From contig NW_020312011.1 of the NCBI RefSeq assembly GCF_003144115.1, forward strand, positions 95,217 through 159,216: a DNA stretch of 64,000 bases, given 5' to 3'. The notes under the pieces are model-generated. The model was not told the DNA's origin. It did not search any database and saw only the letters and a program-made list of their open reading frames with translations. Position 1 is the first letter of the stretch, and every line of letters starts with the position of its first letter. Shown here in pieces: positions 10,122 through 20,199 of the stretch. A program made the translations under genes and the position numbers. The DNA comes from Tilletiopsis washingtonensis. Lineage: Eukaryota; Basidiomycota; Exobasidiomycetes; Entylomatales.

Positions 10122-13100
10122 TCAAGCAGCCGCTGTCAGGAGAGGCGCCATGGCTGGAGTGCCCAACGCCGCCGACTCGACGGCGGTGCTGGCAGACATG
10201 AGGCTGGCGGCGTCGTCGCAGATCGCCTCCGCCGCCAGCGCGATGGCGAGCACGGCGGCGCTGGGCCGCGGTCCGCCAAAGGCAGACTGCAGGATGGGGT
10301 CCACCGTGCCGCCGGCGAGCGGCGAAGCAACGCGGGAGCGCGGCGTGTGCAGCATGTCGAGCGGCGTCGGAGGGCGGTCGCTGGCACGCCGACGGCGCAT
10401 AAGGCCGGCCGCCGAGGACGGCGTCGACGACGCCACGGACGGGCTGGGCGCTGCGCGGCGCCGGGGCGTGCGCGGCGGCGGCAGGTCGAGCATTCGTACC
10501 TGCTCGCTCATTGCCGGAGAGGGGGCGTCAAGCCCGTGCATGAGCGCACTGGCCTCGTCACAGATGCGGCTCAGCGGCGAGCGCTGGCCGGCGAGGAGTG
10601 GAGAAGTGGCGACGTCGCGCCGCAGCTTTGCCGGCGTGCTGAAGATGGGCGAGGAGACGTCGATGAGCAGCGGCGTGCCCTTGGCCGGCTGGGCGGGTGC
10701 GGCGCGCGGACTGCCCTGGAAGCTGCCGAAGGAGCACTGGCTGCCTTCGCGGATCATGGGCGAGCTGCGCGCGACGCTGTGCACGCTCGGCTCGCGGGAC
10801 ATGGCCAGATCGGTGCAGAGGCCCGACGACGGGATGCGTCGGCGCTGCTGCGACGACGGGCGGCGCGGGCCACGCGGACGGGGCTGGGCGCCGTATGACA
10901 CCGCCCTGCGTCCCTCGCATGGCGCCAGGTCGCAGGGCGCACGAGGCAACGCCTTCTGGCGGGGCGAGCTGGGCTTGCGCACATGGTCTGCACTGACGAC
11001 CCGCAGCCGCTGCTCAGGTGCAGGAGGAGCCAGAGCGGCGCTGCGTGCCGCAGCGATGATGCCGGCGCCTTGCGCGTCACGGCGCTGGCGCTGGCCTGTC
11101 GGCACGGCGTCGTCCGGCAGCGCCGGAAGGAGGGCAGCATTCTCGTTGTCCTCCTCGTCTTGCTGAGCTGACGCAAGCGTGATGGCGCAGCTCGACGGCT
11201 CGAGTGCGTTGTTGTCCATCCGGAACTGGCGCCGGAAGGACGGCACCGGCGAGGCGCGCGTGACCGAGAGGTACTGCGAGGCAGAGCAGTTGGGCTCGGA
11301 GAGCAGCTGCACGTTTGCAGGCGCAGCTCCAGTCATATCGACGATGTGAATGAGCGTCTCGGTCTCGTTGTCCGTAGTCTCTGCTGTGATGTCGATGTCG
11401 GGAAGCAGAGAGGCACTGCTCTTGTCGGTGTCAAGTGGAAGCGAAGGCAGCACCGGAGCGGAGGCAAGGAATGCACTCGGCGGCTGGTCGACCTTGCCAG
11501 CGGCTCGTCCCTTCGCGGTGGTGGCCTCGAAGGTACGCCTGGCCCACGCGGTCATGGCCTCGCGTGCGGTCGCCGGCAGAGGAGCGGCCGGCGTGGCGGC
11601 CTCGACGCCCGACTCGAGGACGGGCGTCATCTCCGGGCCGACAGACTGCTTGCGCCTGCGACCGGCCTCGAATGGCTTGACCAGGTCGGTGAACAGCGAC
11701 TCGATCTTGAGCGGCAGGCTGCGATGCTTGCGCGACTTTGCCGCCGTCTTGCTCTCGCGCTGTGCTGCCGTGTCGGCGTCGTCGCGGTCCTGCATGCCGT
11801 TCTCGGGTGCGTCCAGGCCGCGGTGGTACGGCAGGGTGCGCGGGAAGCCGCTCGAGGCATCGATGTCTGCGCCGCCAAAGTCCAGGCCAAGCCCGGCCAT
11901 GGTGGCCTGGCCACGGCTCCGGTCCTCAGACTTGATCTGCAAGGACGCAGGGATGGCGGGCCGCGCACGCTCGGGCATGGCCTTCTCGGTCGATGCCTTG
12001 CGTGCGGTGCCCATCAGGTCGCGCAACTTGGACGAAGAGGACGCCTGTGCCTGGCCCATCGTCTTCGAGCGCAGGCGCTGCGGTGGACTGAGCGGCTCCT
12101 GCTGGCTAGCGGCTTGAGCAGCTGCGAAGGTCGTGATCTGGGGCGGAGCGCTCTTGGCCGTGGGGCCGTGGATGCGAGGGTCGAAGACGGGCATAGCATG
12201 CATGTTTCTGCCTTGCAGGCCCTTACCGTGAGCACGGATCTCGGCCATTGCCCAGGCGCCGGACGGAGGCAGATTGGAGAGGCGCAGGCTCGGCGGCCGA
12301 CGAGCTTGGAAGCGTGTGGGTCCGGATGCGGAAGTCGGAAGAGGCTGGCGGGGACAGACGCTGCCGCTCGGCGGACTCGTGAAGGCTCGGGGACGAGTGA
12401 TGGGCTGCTTGTCGTTGACACTGAGTGCGAAGGGGTCGAGCGAGGCAAATGGATCGATGGCGGCGGTGGCTTTGACATCCGTGCTCGCCTCACCGGCCTT
12501 CTTGAGGCTGCGGCGACGCGGCAGGAAGGCGTAGGGCGTCGGCGGGCCAGTGATGGTGCTGCGGCGCTGACGCTGTTCCTGCTCGGGCGACTCGCGGGGC
12601 AGGACGATCTGCGGCTTCTGCGGCTCGCCTGCTTCCTCTACCCGCTCCGGTGTCATCTCTCCCGGAGATCCGATGCGCGGAATAACCTCCGTTGCGAGCG
12701 TGAAGCGCGGCTCCTTGCTAATCGTCGTCGGGGCGGTGGCCATCACATCTGCCGCAGCGGTGCCCTCGCTGGACATGGCGACGTCGGCATTCATGGCGGC
12801 TACGTCCTCGATGCGGCGCAGAGCCTTGGCTCTGGCGTGGAAGCTGGCAAGACCAACGGTGCGTGTGTGAATCCTCGAGCCGCGGCGGTACTGCTCGCCA
12901 CCCAGACACGGCGAGTCCTCGAGATCCGCGCCGTAGCCCTCGTCGAGGGGCGAGCGAGCGCCCTCGGTAGGTCCGAGGTCGGATGTGAAACCTTGACCGA
13001 TTGCAAGACCCATGGCGGCAGCTTTAGATTCGCGCTCCACCCAGGCAAAGAGAGCGGCTTCGAAGTCGGACTTGACGTCGGGATCGGAGGCGCGGCGGCC

Positions 13101-13502
13101 GTCGTCGAGAGCACGGAGGGTGCGCGTGAGCTCTTGGAGTGCGTACGGGGCGGACGTGTCTGCAGTTGCGCCGGCGGAGACCTCGAGAGCAGAGGGGAAG
13201 ATGATGCTCGGACTCGGGTACGGCAGAGAGGCGGCGAGAGGCAGCGAGAGGCGGTAGCCGTTCTTTAGGCAGGACTGCACGGCAGGCTTGAGCAGGAGAG
13301 GGGCAACAGTAACGCGGGGCACACGGCCGGAGGAGCTTGCAGCGTGCTGGTCTGTTCGAACGTCGGAGGACGGTGCCTGAGCGATGATGGCAATGGTCGC
13401 CTCGCGCGAGCTCGGCAGCGGGACGGTCTTGGCGGGCGGCGAGGTGCGTTCACGGTTGCGGCGCGGCTCGATGCTGGTGGGCAGTGCCGAGCTGGACTTC
13501 AT
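10122..13502 (-). CDS. intronless 1,126-aa disordered protein of unknown function
   Basis: A single open frame of 1,126 codons starting at ATG 13502 (MKSSSALPTS). I do not recognise a domain. The protein is rich in Ser, Ala, Pro and Arg and is probably mostly disordered. The most protein-like stretch is around residues 80-170 (for example PAVQSCLKNGYRLSLPLAAS, then a predicted helix with FEAALFAWVERESKAAAMG). The C-terminal third carries many SP/TP sites, including full CDK consensus sites near T956 (STPAKLRR) and T1012 (PRTPRRRA), so it may be a phospho-regulated scaffold or regulator; that is inference. It lacks introns although most neighbours have them. It is convergent with the RRG9-like gene and has a long 1.1 kb spacer upstream. 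Antisense frames of up to 640 codons overlap it but look like GC-driven shadows. Confidence 0.75.
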   Translation of the reverse strand: MKSSSALPTSIEPRRNRERTSPPAKTVPLPSSREATIAIIAQAPSSDVRTDQHAASSSGRVPRVTVAPLLLKPAVQSCLKNGYRLSLPLAASLPYPSPSIIFPSALEVSAGATADTSAPYALQELTRTLRALDDGRRASDPDVKSDFEAALFAWVERESKAAAMGLAIGQGFTSDLGPTEGARSPLDEGYGADLEDSPCLGGEQYRRGSRIHTRTVGLASFHARAKALRRIEDVAAMNADVAMSSEGTAAADVMATAPTTISKEPRFTLATEVIPRIGSPGEMTPERVEEAGEPQKPQIVLPRESPEQEQRQRRSTITGPPTPYAFLPRRRSLKKAGEASTDVKATAAIDPFASLDPFALSVNDKQPITRPRAFTSPPSGSVCPRQPLPTSASGPTRFQARRPPSLRLSNLPPSGAWAMAEIRAHGKGLQGRNMHAMPVFDPRIHGPTAKSAPPQITTFAAAQAASQQEPLSPPQRLRSKTMGQAQASSSSKLRDLMGTARKASTEKAMPERARPAIPASLQIKSEDRSRGQATMAGLGLDFGGADIDASSGFPRTLPYHRGLDAPENGMQDRDDADTAAQRESKTAAKSRKHRSLPLKIESLFTDLVKPFEAGRRRKQSVGPEMTPVLESGVEAATPAAPLPATAREAMTAWARRTFEATTAKGRAAGKVDQPPSAFLASAPVLPSLPLDTDKSSASLLPDIDITAETTDNETETLIHIVDMTGAAPANVQLLSEPNCSASQYLSVTRASPVPSFRRQFRMDNNALEPSSCAITLASAQQDEEDNENAALLPALPDDAVPTGQRQRRDAQGAGIIAAARSAALAPPAPEQRLRVVSADHVRKPSSPRQKALPRAPCDLAPCEGRRAVSYGAQPRPRGPRRPSSQQRRRIPSSGLCTDLAMSREPSVHSVARSSPMIREGSQCSFGSFQGSPRAAPAQPAKGTPLLIDVSSPIFSTPAKLRRDVATSPLLAGQRSPLSRICDEASALMHGLDAPSPAMSEQVRMLDLPPPRTPRRRAAPSPSVASSTPSSAAGLMRRRRASDRPPTPLDMLHTPRSRVASPLAGGTVDPILQSAFGGPRPSAAVLAIALAAEAICDDAASLMSASTAVESAALGTPAMAPLLTAAA

Positions 13503-14642
13503 CAGGTGGTGGCCTCGGCAAAGAAGGAGTAGGGAAGAGGAAGAAAAGAAAGAAAGGCGGCGCGGAAAGAATCAAGAAGCAACGAAGCGAAGACGGGCAG
13601 GCCGGAGAGCAAAGGCGACAGGATCTGAAAGCTGGGCGACTGAAAGGAGCGCAATGGACGTGCGCGGGGAGAAGTCGAGTAGAAGGTGTCGAGAAGGTAG
13701 GAGCTAGCGGCTTGTGGGCTTTGAAGGACTTGAGACGAGAACACGCGCGGCAGTCGAACCAGTCGACGGCGTCGCGGGCAGCAGTGGGGCAAGGGCGAGG
13801 CAAAAGGGCAGAATGGTGCGGGAAGAAGAGGGCCGAGGGCAAGCAGAAGACGAAAGTGAGGGAGGAAGGGCGAGCTGCGCCAGGGGTGCCTGCCTTTTGA
13901 GTGCCGCAGGCTCAGGGCGCTTGACGGACAAGCGGGGCGGCCGTTGGCGGGCCAGCGGCCGAGGCTCGGCAGGCCGAGCCCGCTGCGCTGCGACGCTCTC
14001 AGCGAGCATGTGCCACCTGCCCTTTGCGGCGGCCGGGCGACCTCGAGAGCAGCTCTGGGACGCCTCACATGGGCCGCAGCCGTTGCTGGTGCCGGCTGTG
14101 TGGTGCTGTGGCGGAGGCAGTGCGGAAGCTGGCGGAGGCAGAGGCGGAGGCATTCGCGACGCCGCCTCGCACGCGGCCGTTGGGCGGTGGAACCTTGCTC
14201 AGCCAGGCCGTTGGCAGTGCAGCGCACCGCATGCCGGGCTGCACCGAGACCGGCACGTGTGCGCCCGAGGCGCCGGCAATGTCTTGCGAGTCTGGAGGCG
14301 GCTCATGGTTGGATGCAACGGGCGGAGGCGGCGGCGTCGACGGAGGCAAGGCACGCTGGAGGGTGTCCAGGCGGAGCGCGCCTTACGTAAGCAGGCGGCG
14401 CTGCAGGTGATCGGCTGCGCTGCGCGAAGCACAGCGGCGCGCCTGGAGTGGCTCGAGCACCGCGACGGCGAGCAGCAGCATCCCAACCCAGCAGCCACAG
14501 CCACCACTCCACTCACTCGCTGCCTCTCTGACCCACCAGCGCACCAGCAAGCCGCACCACACCGCGTCACCTGCTTGCTCTTCACGCGCCGCCTCTCACG
14601 CCTGCCGCCTGCGCCGGCTAGCCCCTGCCCCTGCCCGCCCGC
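13503..14642. other. 1.14 kb divergent spacer upstream of the disordered protein and RPT5
   Basis: No convincing coding segment is visible. It holds the 5' regions of two divergent genes. A tract rich in A and G (about 13520-13600) lies just upstream of the minus-strand gene, and CAGCAG/GCGGAGG-rich sequence lies nearer RPT5. A GGTGGCACA-like sequence (minus strand, about 14005-14013) is one base from the PACE nonamer discussed for RPT6. Confidence 0.6.
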
Positions 14643-16398
14643 ATGTCCTCGTCCGAGGCCTCGTCGTCGGCCGCGGCCGCGCCGCCGCCGTCGGAGGATG
14701 TCGCCATGGCTGCCGCCGAGCCCAAGGTGCCCGAGGAGGAGCCGCTGCCCGACGACATCCTCAACGCCAGCGCCGACGAGATCGCGACGCGCACGCGCCT
14801 GCTCGAGAACGACATCAAGGTGATGAAGTCGGAGCAGATGCGCCTCTCGCACGAGCAGAGCAGCATGCGCGAGAAGATCAAGGACAACGCCGACAAGATC
14901 AAGCAGAACAAGGTGCTGCCGTACCTCGTCGGCAACGTCGTGGAGGTGAGTGCTGTGCCAAGAGTGATGGAAGCAGGAGCAGCTTGCGTGGCATGCACGA
15001 GTCCCAGTCGGACAAGCGCCAGGCAGGCAGGATCTGACGCATGTGGGTCATCAGATCTTGGACATCGACCCGGACGTGGATGAGGACTCAGAGGAGGGCG
15101 CGAATGTGGACTTGGACGCGCAGCGCAAGGGCAAGTGCGCCGTGATCAAGACGTCGACGCGCCAGACGATCTTCCTGCCGCTCATCGGCCTCGTGCCGCC
15201 GGAGTCGCTGAAGCCGGGCGACCTGATTGGTGTCAACAAGGACAGCTACCTGGTGCTCGACAAGCTGCCGGCAGAGTACGACAGCAGAGTGAAGGCAATG
15301 GAGGTGGACGAGAGGCCGACGGAGGAGTACACGGACATCGGTGAGTGCGAGCGGCCAGCGCCAGTGCGCCTGCGTGGCGCGCGCCGCAGAGCGTCTCGTC
15401 TGACACATCTATGCAGGCGGTCTGGACAAGCAGATTGAGGAGCTGGTGGAGGCCATCGTGCTGCCGATGCAGCAGGAGGAGAAGTTCAAGAACCTCGGCA
15501 TTCGGCCACCGAAGGGCGCTCTGATGTACGGGCCACCAGGTGAGTGCCGCGCGCGCGTGCTAGCCATGCGAGCACGCGCTGAGGCCGTCTGCGGCAGGAA
15601 CGGGCAAGACGCTGCTTGCGCGAGCATGTGCTGCGCAGACAAACGCGTGCTACCTCAAGCTGGCCGGCCCGTCGCTGGTGCAGATGTTCATCGGCGACGG
15701 CGCCAAGCTCGTGCGCGACGCCTTCGAGCTCGCCAAGGAGAAGGCACCGACGATCATCTTCATCGACGAGCTCGACGCCATCGGCACGAAGCGCTTCGAC
15801 TCGGACAAGTCGGGCGACCGCGAGGTGCAGCGGACCATGCTCGAGCTGCTCAACCAGCTCGACGGCTTCAGCTCCGACGAGCGCATCAAGGTCATCGCCG
15901 CGACGAACCGCATCGACATTCTCGACCCGGCCCTGCTGCGCTCCGGACGTCTTGACCGCAAGATCGAGTTCCCGCTGCCCAACGAGGAGGCGCGCGCGCG
16001 CATCATGGAGATCCACAGCCGCAAGATGGCCGTCGGACCCAATGTCAACTACGAGGAGTTGGCGCGCTCGTGCGACGAGATGAACGGCGCCCAGCTCAAG
16101 GCCGTCTGCGTCGAGGTGAGTTGCATGTGTGCGGGGCGCACGAGCATCGACTGATCCGCGTCCACAGGCGGGCATGATTGCGCTGCGCGAGGGCGCGAAC
16201 ATCCTGGACCACGAGCACTTCTTCGGCGGCATTGTGAGTCCCTGTGGCTGCAGTTCCCGCCACTTTTGCTCACCAGACGTGCGCCTCAGATGGAAGTGCA
16301 ATCGAAGAAGAAGGTGAGCGCGGTGCCGTTTTGCTCGTCCGCGGTGCGAGCGCTGACACACGATCCCTCCGCAGTCCGAATTCGCGTACTACTCGTAG
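14643..16398 (+). CDS. RPT5: 26S proteasome regulatory ATPase Rpt5 (PSMC3 type)
   Basis: One of six AAA+ ATPases in the base of the 19S particle; it unfolds substrates and opens the 20S gate. Exons are 14643-14945, 15055-15340, 15417-15539, 15598-16115, 16168-16233, 16290-16313 and 16375-16398, giving 447 aa, close to the family length. Two exons are only 24 nt. The N-terminal coiled coil ([20 protein letters not shown]) is followed by the OB domain and [20 protein letters not shown]. The Walker A motif GPPGTGKT is split by intron 3; Walker B is [11 protein letters not shown]. The sensor and arginine-finger region ([20 protein letters not shown]) matches Rpt5. The protein ends FAYYS, a C-terminal HbYX-type tail (YYS) that docks into the alpha ring. 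Confidence 0.97.
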
Positions 16399-16610
16399 AC
16401 GACTCTCACTCTCCCGTAATGCACGACTTCACCAAGGGCGCACTGGCTGGCTGCTGGTCATGGCACGGAGCGTATCATTTCTGAAGAGGGGCATGGGTAG
16501 ATGACGAGAGACCGCGGCAGCTGGAAGAGCGGAAGACATGACGGAGTGTATGGGAGCACAGTGACCGAGAGCAACCTTGGGACAGAGGACGTGAGGGTCC
16601 GTCCGCCCGT

Positions 16611-19234
16611 CTAGGCGAGACGCAGCGCGAGGCACGTGCGCGAGGGCAGGTAGACCTGGATGAAGTTGGCGCGGCCGTTCCAGCCCATCGGCGTCGTGAA
16701 GAAGCGGCTCTTGGCGTGGTCGATGCGCGCGTGGCCGCCGAACTCGGCCGCGTCGCTGTCCAGGCCAATGACGTACTCGCCCGGCACATCGGCGCCGATG
16801 CGGTAGTCTGCGCGAGAACGGGTCAGCAGGAGCGTGGTCAGCATCGCGGCAGCTCACGCACCCGTGTACGAGTTGGTCGGGTGGAGGTTGAAGATGAAGA
16901 TGAGCCCGGCGCGCTCAAAGGCAATAACGCGGTCGCTCTCGTGCTTGAGCGAGACGTAGGCCTGCGGCGACGCCAGCCACTTGTACTGGTCCTCCAGCCA
17001 GTTCATGCCCTTGTCGAAGGCCTTGAGGTAGCGGTAGCGCAGCAGCGGGTCGTCGGAGAGGTCGAAGCGGCGCAGCGCGTGGGCGAAGCTGTTGCCGTTG
17101 CCTGCGGAATGCGCGTGTGAGCACAGTGCAGTCTGCGAGCCCCTGCACTAGGCTACCGACCCTCGCGCGGGAAGTCGAGCCACTCCGGCTCGCCGTGCTC
17201 GTTGCCGATGAACGAGAGCCAGCCCTCGCCGCCGAGGGCGTGCGTGAGGAAGCGGATCATCTTGTGCAGCGCCAGGCCGCGGTCGACAATCGGCGTCCGC
17301 TCAGACAGGTCGGACATGCTGTGGCAGGCGTGGTCGGCGAGTGTACGCAAGAGAGCAGCGCACTCAAACTCACTTGGTGTACATCTCCTTGTCCATGAGC
17401 CAGAACGCCAGCGTCTGCGAACGGAGAGGTCAGCTGGCGTCAAGCACACGAGTGCTTTCTGTGCGCACCTTGTCGCCGACCAGCGCCTGGTCGTGCGACT
17501 CTGCGTATGCAATGCTCTTCTCCATGTGGCGGCGGTTCGTGAGGGTGTGGCAGATGTTTGCCAGGTCCCAGTCCTCGTCCTGCGTCTCCTTGAGCAGCTT
17601 GATCCACATATCTGAGTGCAAGCAGTCAGTAACGAGTCCGCACTGCCATTGCGCCGACACTCACCAGGCACAGCCATGCTGAGGCGGTAGTCGAAGCCCA
17701 TGCCGCCCTCCTCGACGGGCCGGCACAGCGCGGGCATGCCGCTCACGTCCTCGGCAATCGTGATGGCGTCCGGCAGCACCTGCCGGATCATCTCGTTGGC
17801 CAGCATGAGGTACGCCACGCCCTCGGCGTCGACCGACGGGCCAAAGTATTCGTGGTAGCCGCCCGAGAAGCCCGTGCCGATGCCGTGGTGCCTGCGAGCG
17901 AGCGATCAGCGATGCTGGTGATGCGCGTGAACGACAGCACTCACGTGTAGATCATGCTCGTGACGCCGTCGAAGCGGAAGCCGTCAAAGCCCTCCTCGAG
18001 CCAGTAGCGGCAGTTGCTGAGCAGGAAGCGCAGCACCTCGTGGCTGCCGTAGTTGAAGAGGCGCGAGTCCCACAGCTCATGGCGGCCCTTTGCGCCCTCG
18101 TGGAAGTAGAGATGGTCGCTGCCGTCGAACATGTTGAGGCCGTCAAGCGTGTTCTTGCACGCGTGCGAGTGCACAATGTCGAGCAGCACCGTGATGCCGA
18201 GCGAGTGCGCCGTGTCGATGAGCTCGCGCAGCTGCTCCGGCGTACCTGCAGAGGCGTCAGAGGCGAGGCAAGCAGGTGCGTCACAGACCACTCACCGTAG
18301 CGGCTGCTGGCGGCAAAGAAGTTGGTCACCTGGTAGCCGAACGAGGCGTAGTATGCGTGCTCCTGAATCGCCATCAGTTGGATCGTGTTGTAGCCGAGGT
18401 CCTTGATGCGCGGCAGCACATTGCGCGCTAGCAGACTGGTCAGCTGCAGCGCAAGAAGGACCCACGCAGCACTCACTGAATTCCGGGTAGCTGCCGACGC
18501 GCGGCTCGGGCGTCGCAATGCCGACTGCAGCGGCGTCAGAGAGCATCGACAAGAGCAGCACAGCACAGGCACTCACCGTGCGCCTCGTACACCTTGAGGT
18601 CAGTCGGCTTCGGCGGGCGCGGGTGCTTCATCTCATACCGCTCCGATGCCGGCGGGTTCCAGAAAATTGCATCGTAGACCGGCGACACGGAGAGGTCCTG
18701 TGTGACGCGCCTGTGCGGTGTCAGTGCGAGGCACTGCAGTGGGCCCAGCCAGGCCGCTCACTTGATCCACGCCGGCAGGCGCTCGATGCGCTCGCCGCTC
18801 GGCGTCGTCATGCTGATCTTGAGCTTGCTGCCGTGCGCAATGGCGCACTTGCCGTCGGCGGCGGGGATGGTGATCTCCCAGACGCCGAACTCGTTCTTGC
18901 GCATCGCGTGCGCTTCGCGGCTCCAGCCGTTGAAGTCGCCGATGAGCGCGGCGCTGGTCGCGCCGGGCGCCCACTCGCGGTACACGACGGCCTGCGAGCG
19001 CTCGTCGACGTGGAAGCCGAGACGCTCGTGGCCGCGTGCGAACTGCGCCAGGCCGCCCTCGGTCTGCTCGATGGTGTCGCGCCACTTCTTGTAGAGGGCG
19101 TAGCGCTGGCGCAGCGCCGGCGCAAAGGGCTCGAGCCACGGGTCGATGGCAATGACGCGCGTGCCGTCGGTCGCCTTGCTGAAGTCGGGCGGCGGCGGCG
19201 CAGCGGGTGCGGCGGCGGTGGATGGTGCAGCCAT
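16611..19234 (-). CDS. GLC3: 1,4-alpha-glucan (glycogen) branching enzyme
   Basis: GH13 enzyme that creates alpha-1,6 branches in glycogen; cytosolic. Eleven exons: 19234-18762, 18710-18577, 18524-18477, 18427-18296, 18245-17945, 17891-17665, 17611-17469, 17414-17374, 17318-17161, 17101-16862, 16807-16611; 697 aa with all phases consistent. An N-terminal CBM48 region ([20 protein letters not shown]) precedes the barrel. Catalytic motifs are [14 protein letters not shown] (nucleophile D355), [13 protein letters not shown] (acid/base E410) and [13 protein letters not shown] (D479). C-terminal motifs [16 protein letters not shown] and the length match human GBE1 and yeast Glc3 closely. The acceptor of exon 4 is TAG rather than CAG, and the donor after exon 9 is GTCGGT; both are needed to keep the family alignment. 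Confidence 0.97.
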
Positions 19235-20199
19235 GGTTTGAGAGTGTGGGGATGGTGGTGAGGGGTGAGGAGTGCGTCGCTGCTGGCAGGCAGCACAGCA
19301 GGCCGGAGCACAGCGAGCCTGCCCCAGCAGCAGCAAGCGTCGTCTGCTCCACACGTCACACACCGCGAACTTCTTGCCCGTGCGCGCTTGACCGTGCGCG
19401 CGCAAGGCACCTCGCCCGTCTCCGCACGCGGCGGCGCGCGGTTCGCTGTCGGTGGCGACCTCTCTGCACCTGCACCTGCCGCTGCGCGCGCACGCCGCGT
19501 GACCCAACGCAGGATGCAGCGCAGACTCGGCGCCGGCCGCCTGCGATAATCTGGGCGCAGTCATGCTTCATCAAGCCCCTCGAGCACACACACAGTGCAG
19601 TCGTAGCAACGTAGGCAGGCCACCGGCGCACTCGTGCCACGTCGCCGCGCTGGCAGCTCGCAGGCGAGTCGCAGCGAGCTAATTTGGGACGCCGCACGTC
19701 GCACCGAAACGCAGCCGGCGGGGTGCGCTGCGGCGTGGGGAAGGATGCGCCGAGCTTCGCCCGCGCACGCTGCGCCCACCGCCGTCGCGAGCCCCACGCC
19801 AGCAGACGCATCGCTGAGAGACACAACGCACAACGCACAATGCACAACGCAGCCGTCAGACAGCAGGCAGCGTCATGCGCTGCAGCAGCAGCAGACGAGG
19901 CCCGCCGGAGCTCACTGTGGGTAGCCCGAGGAGCTGTTTGTCCTGCGGCTGGCCGCGCACAGCACTCCGTTCGCAAGCTCAACGTAATCGCATCCTCAAA
20001 CCATCCACTCTGCACGCTCACTCAGACAAACGCTTGTTCTTCGATCAGAATGACATTCAAGCCAACAAGGTGACGCGGCTCAGGCAGTCGCACAGGACGC
20101 CGAGACCAGGAAGGGGGTCCGGGAACGCGGGGATAAGCTATAGAGAGAGGCGCGGCTCGGCGCTGGCCGTGCACGCAGGCCCGTATGCGGAGCCACTCT
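19235..20199. other. 965 bp spacer between the branching enzyme promoter and the GMC oxidoreductase 3' end
   Basis: Contains the 5' region of the branching enzyme gene. All open frames here lack protein-like composition or family resemblance. Around 19820-19845 there is a short imperfect repeat of the unit ACAACGC. I see no RNA gene. Confidence 0.55.

Noticed and set aside
11346-13268. 640-codon plus-strand frame opposite the 1,126-aa protein
   Set aside because: Either strand could be coding in principle, but the minus frame is longer, starts with a normal ATG and has a composition like disordered fungal proteins. The plus frame is Arg/Gly/Leu-rich with scattered Cys, like other shadows here.
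13700-13800. Possible tRNA from a GGTTCGA-type T-loop on the minus strand
   Set aside because: No A-box, no acceptor-stem pairing and no D-arm could be found at the right distance.
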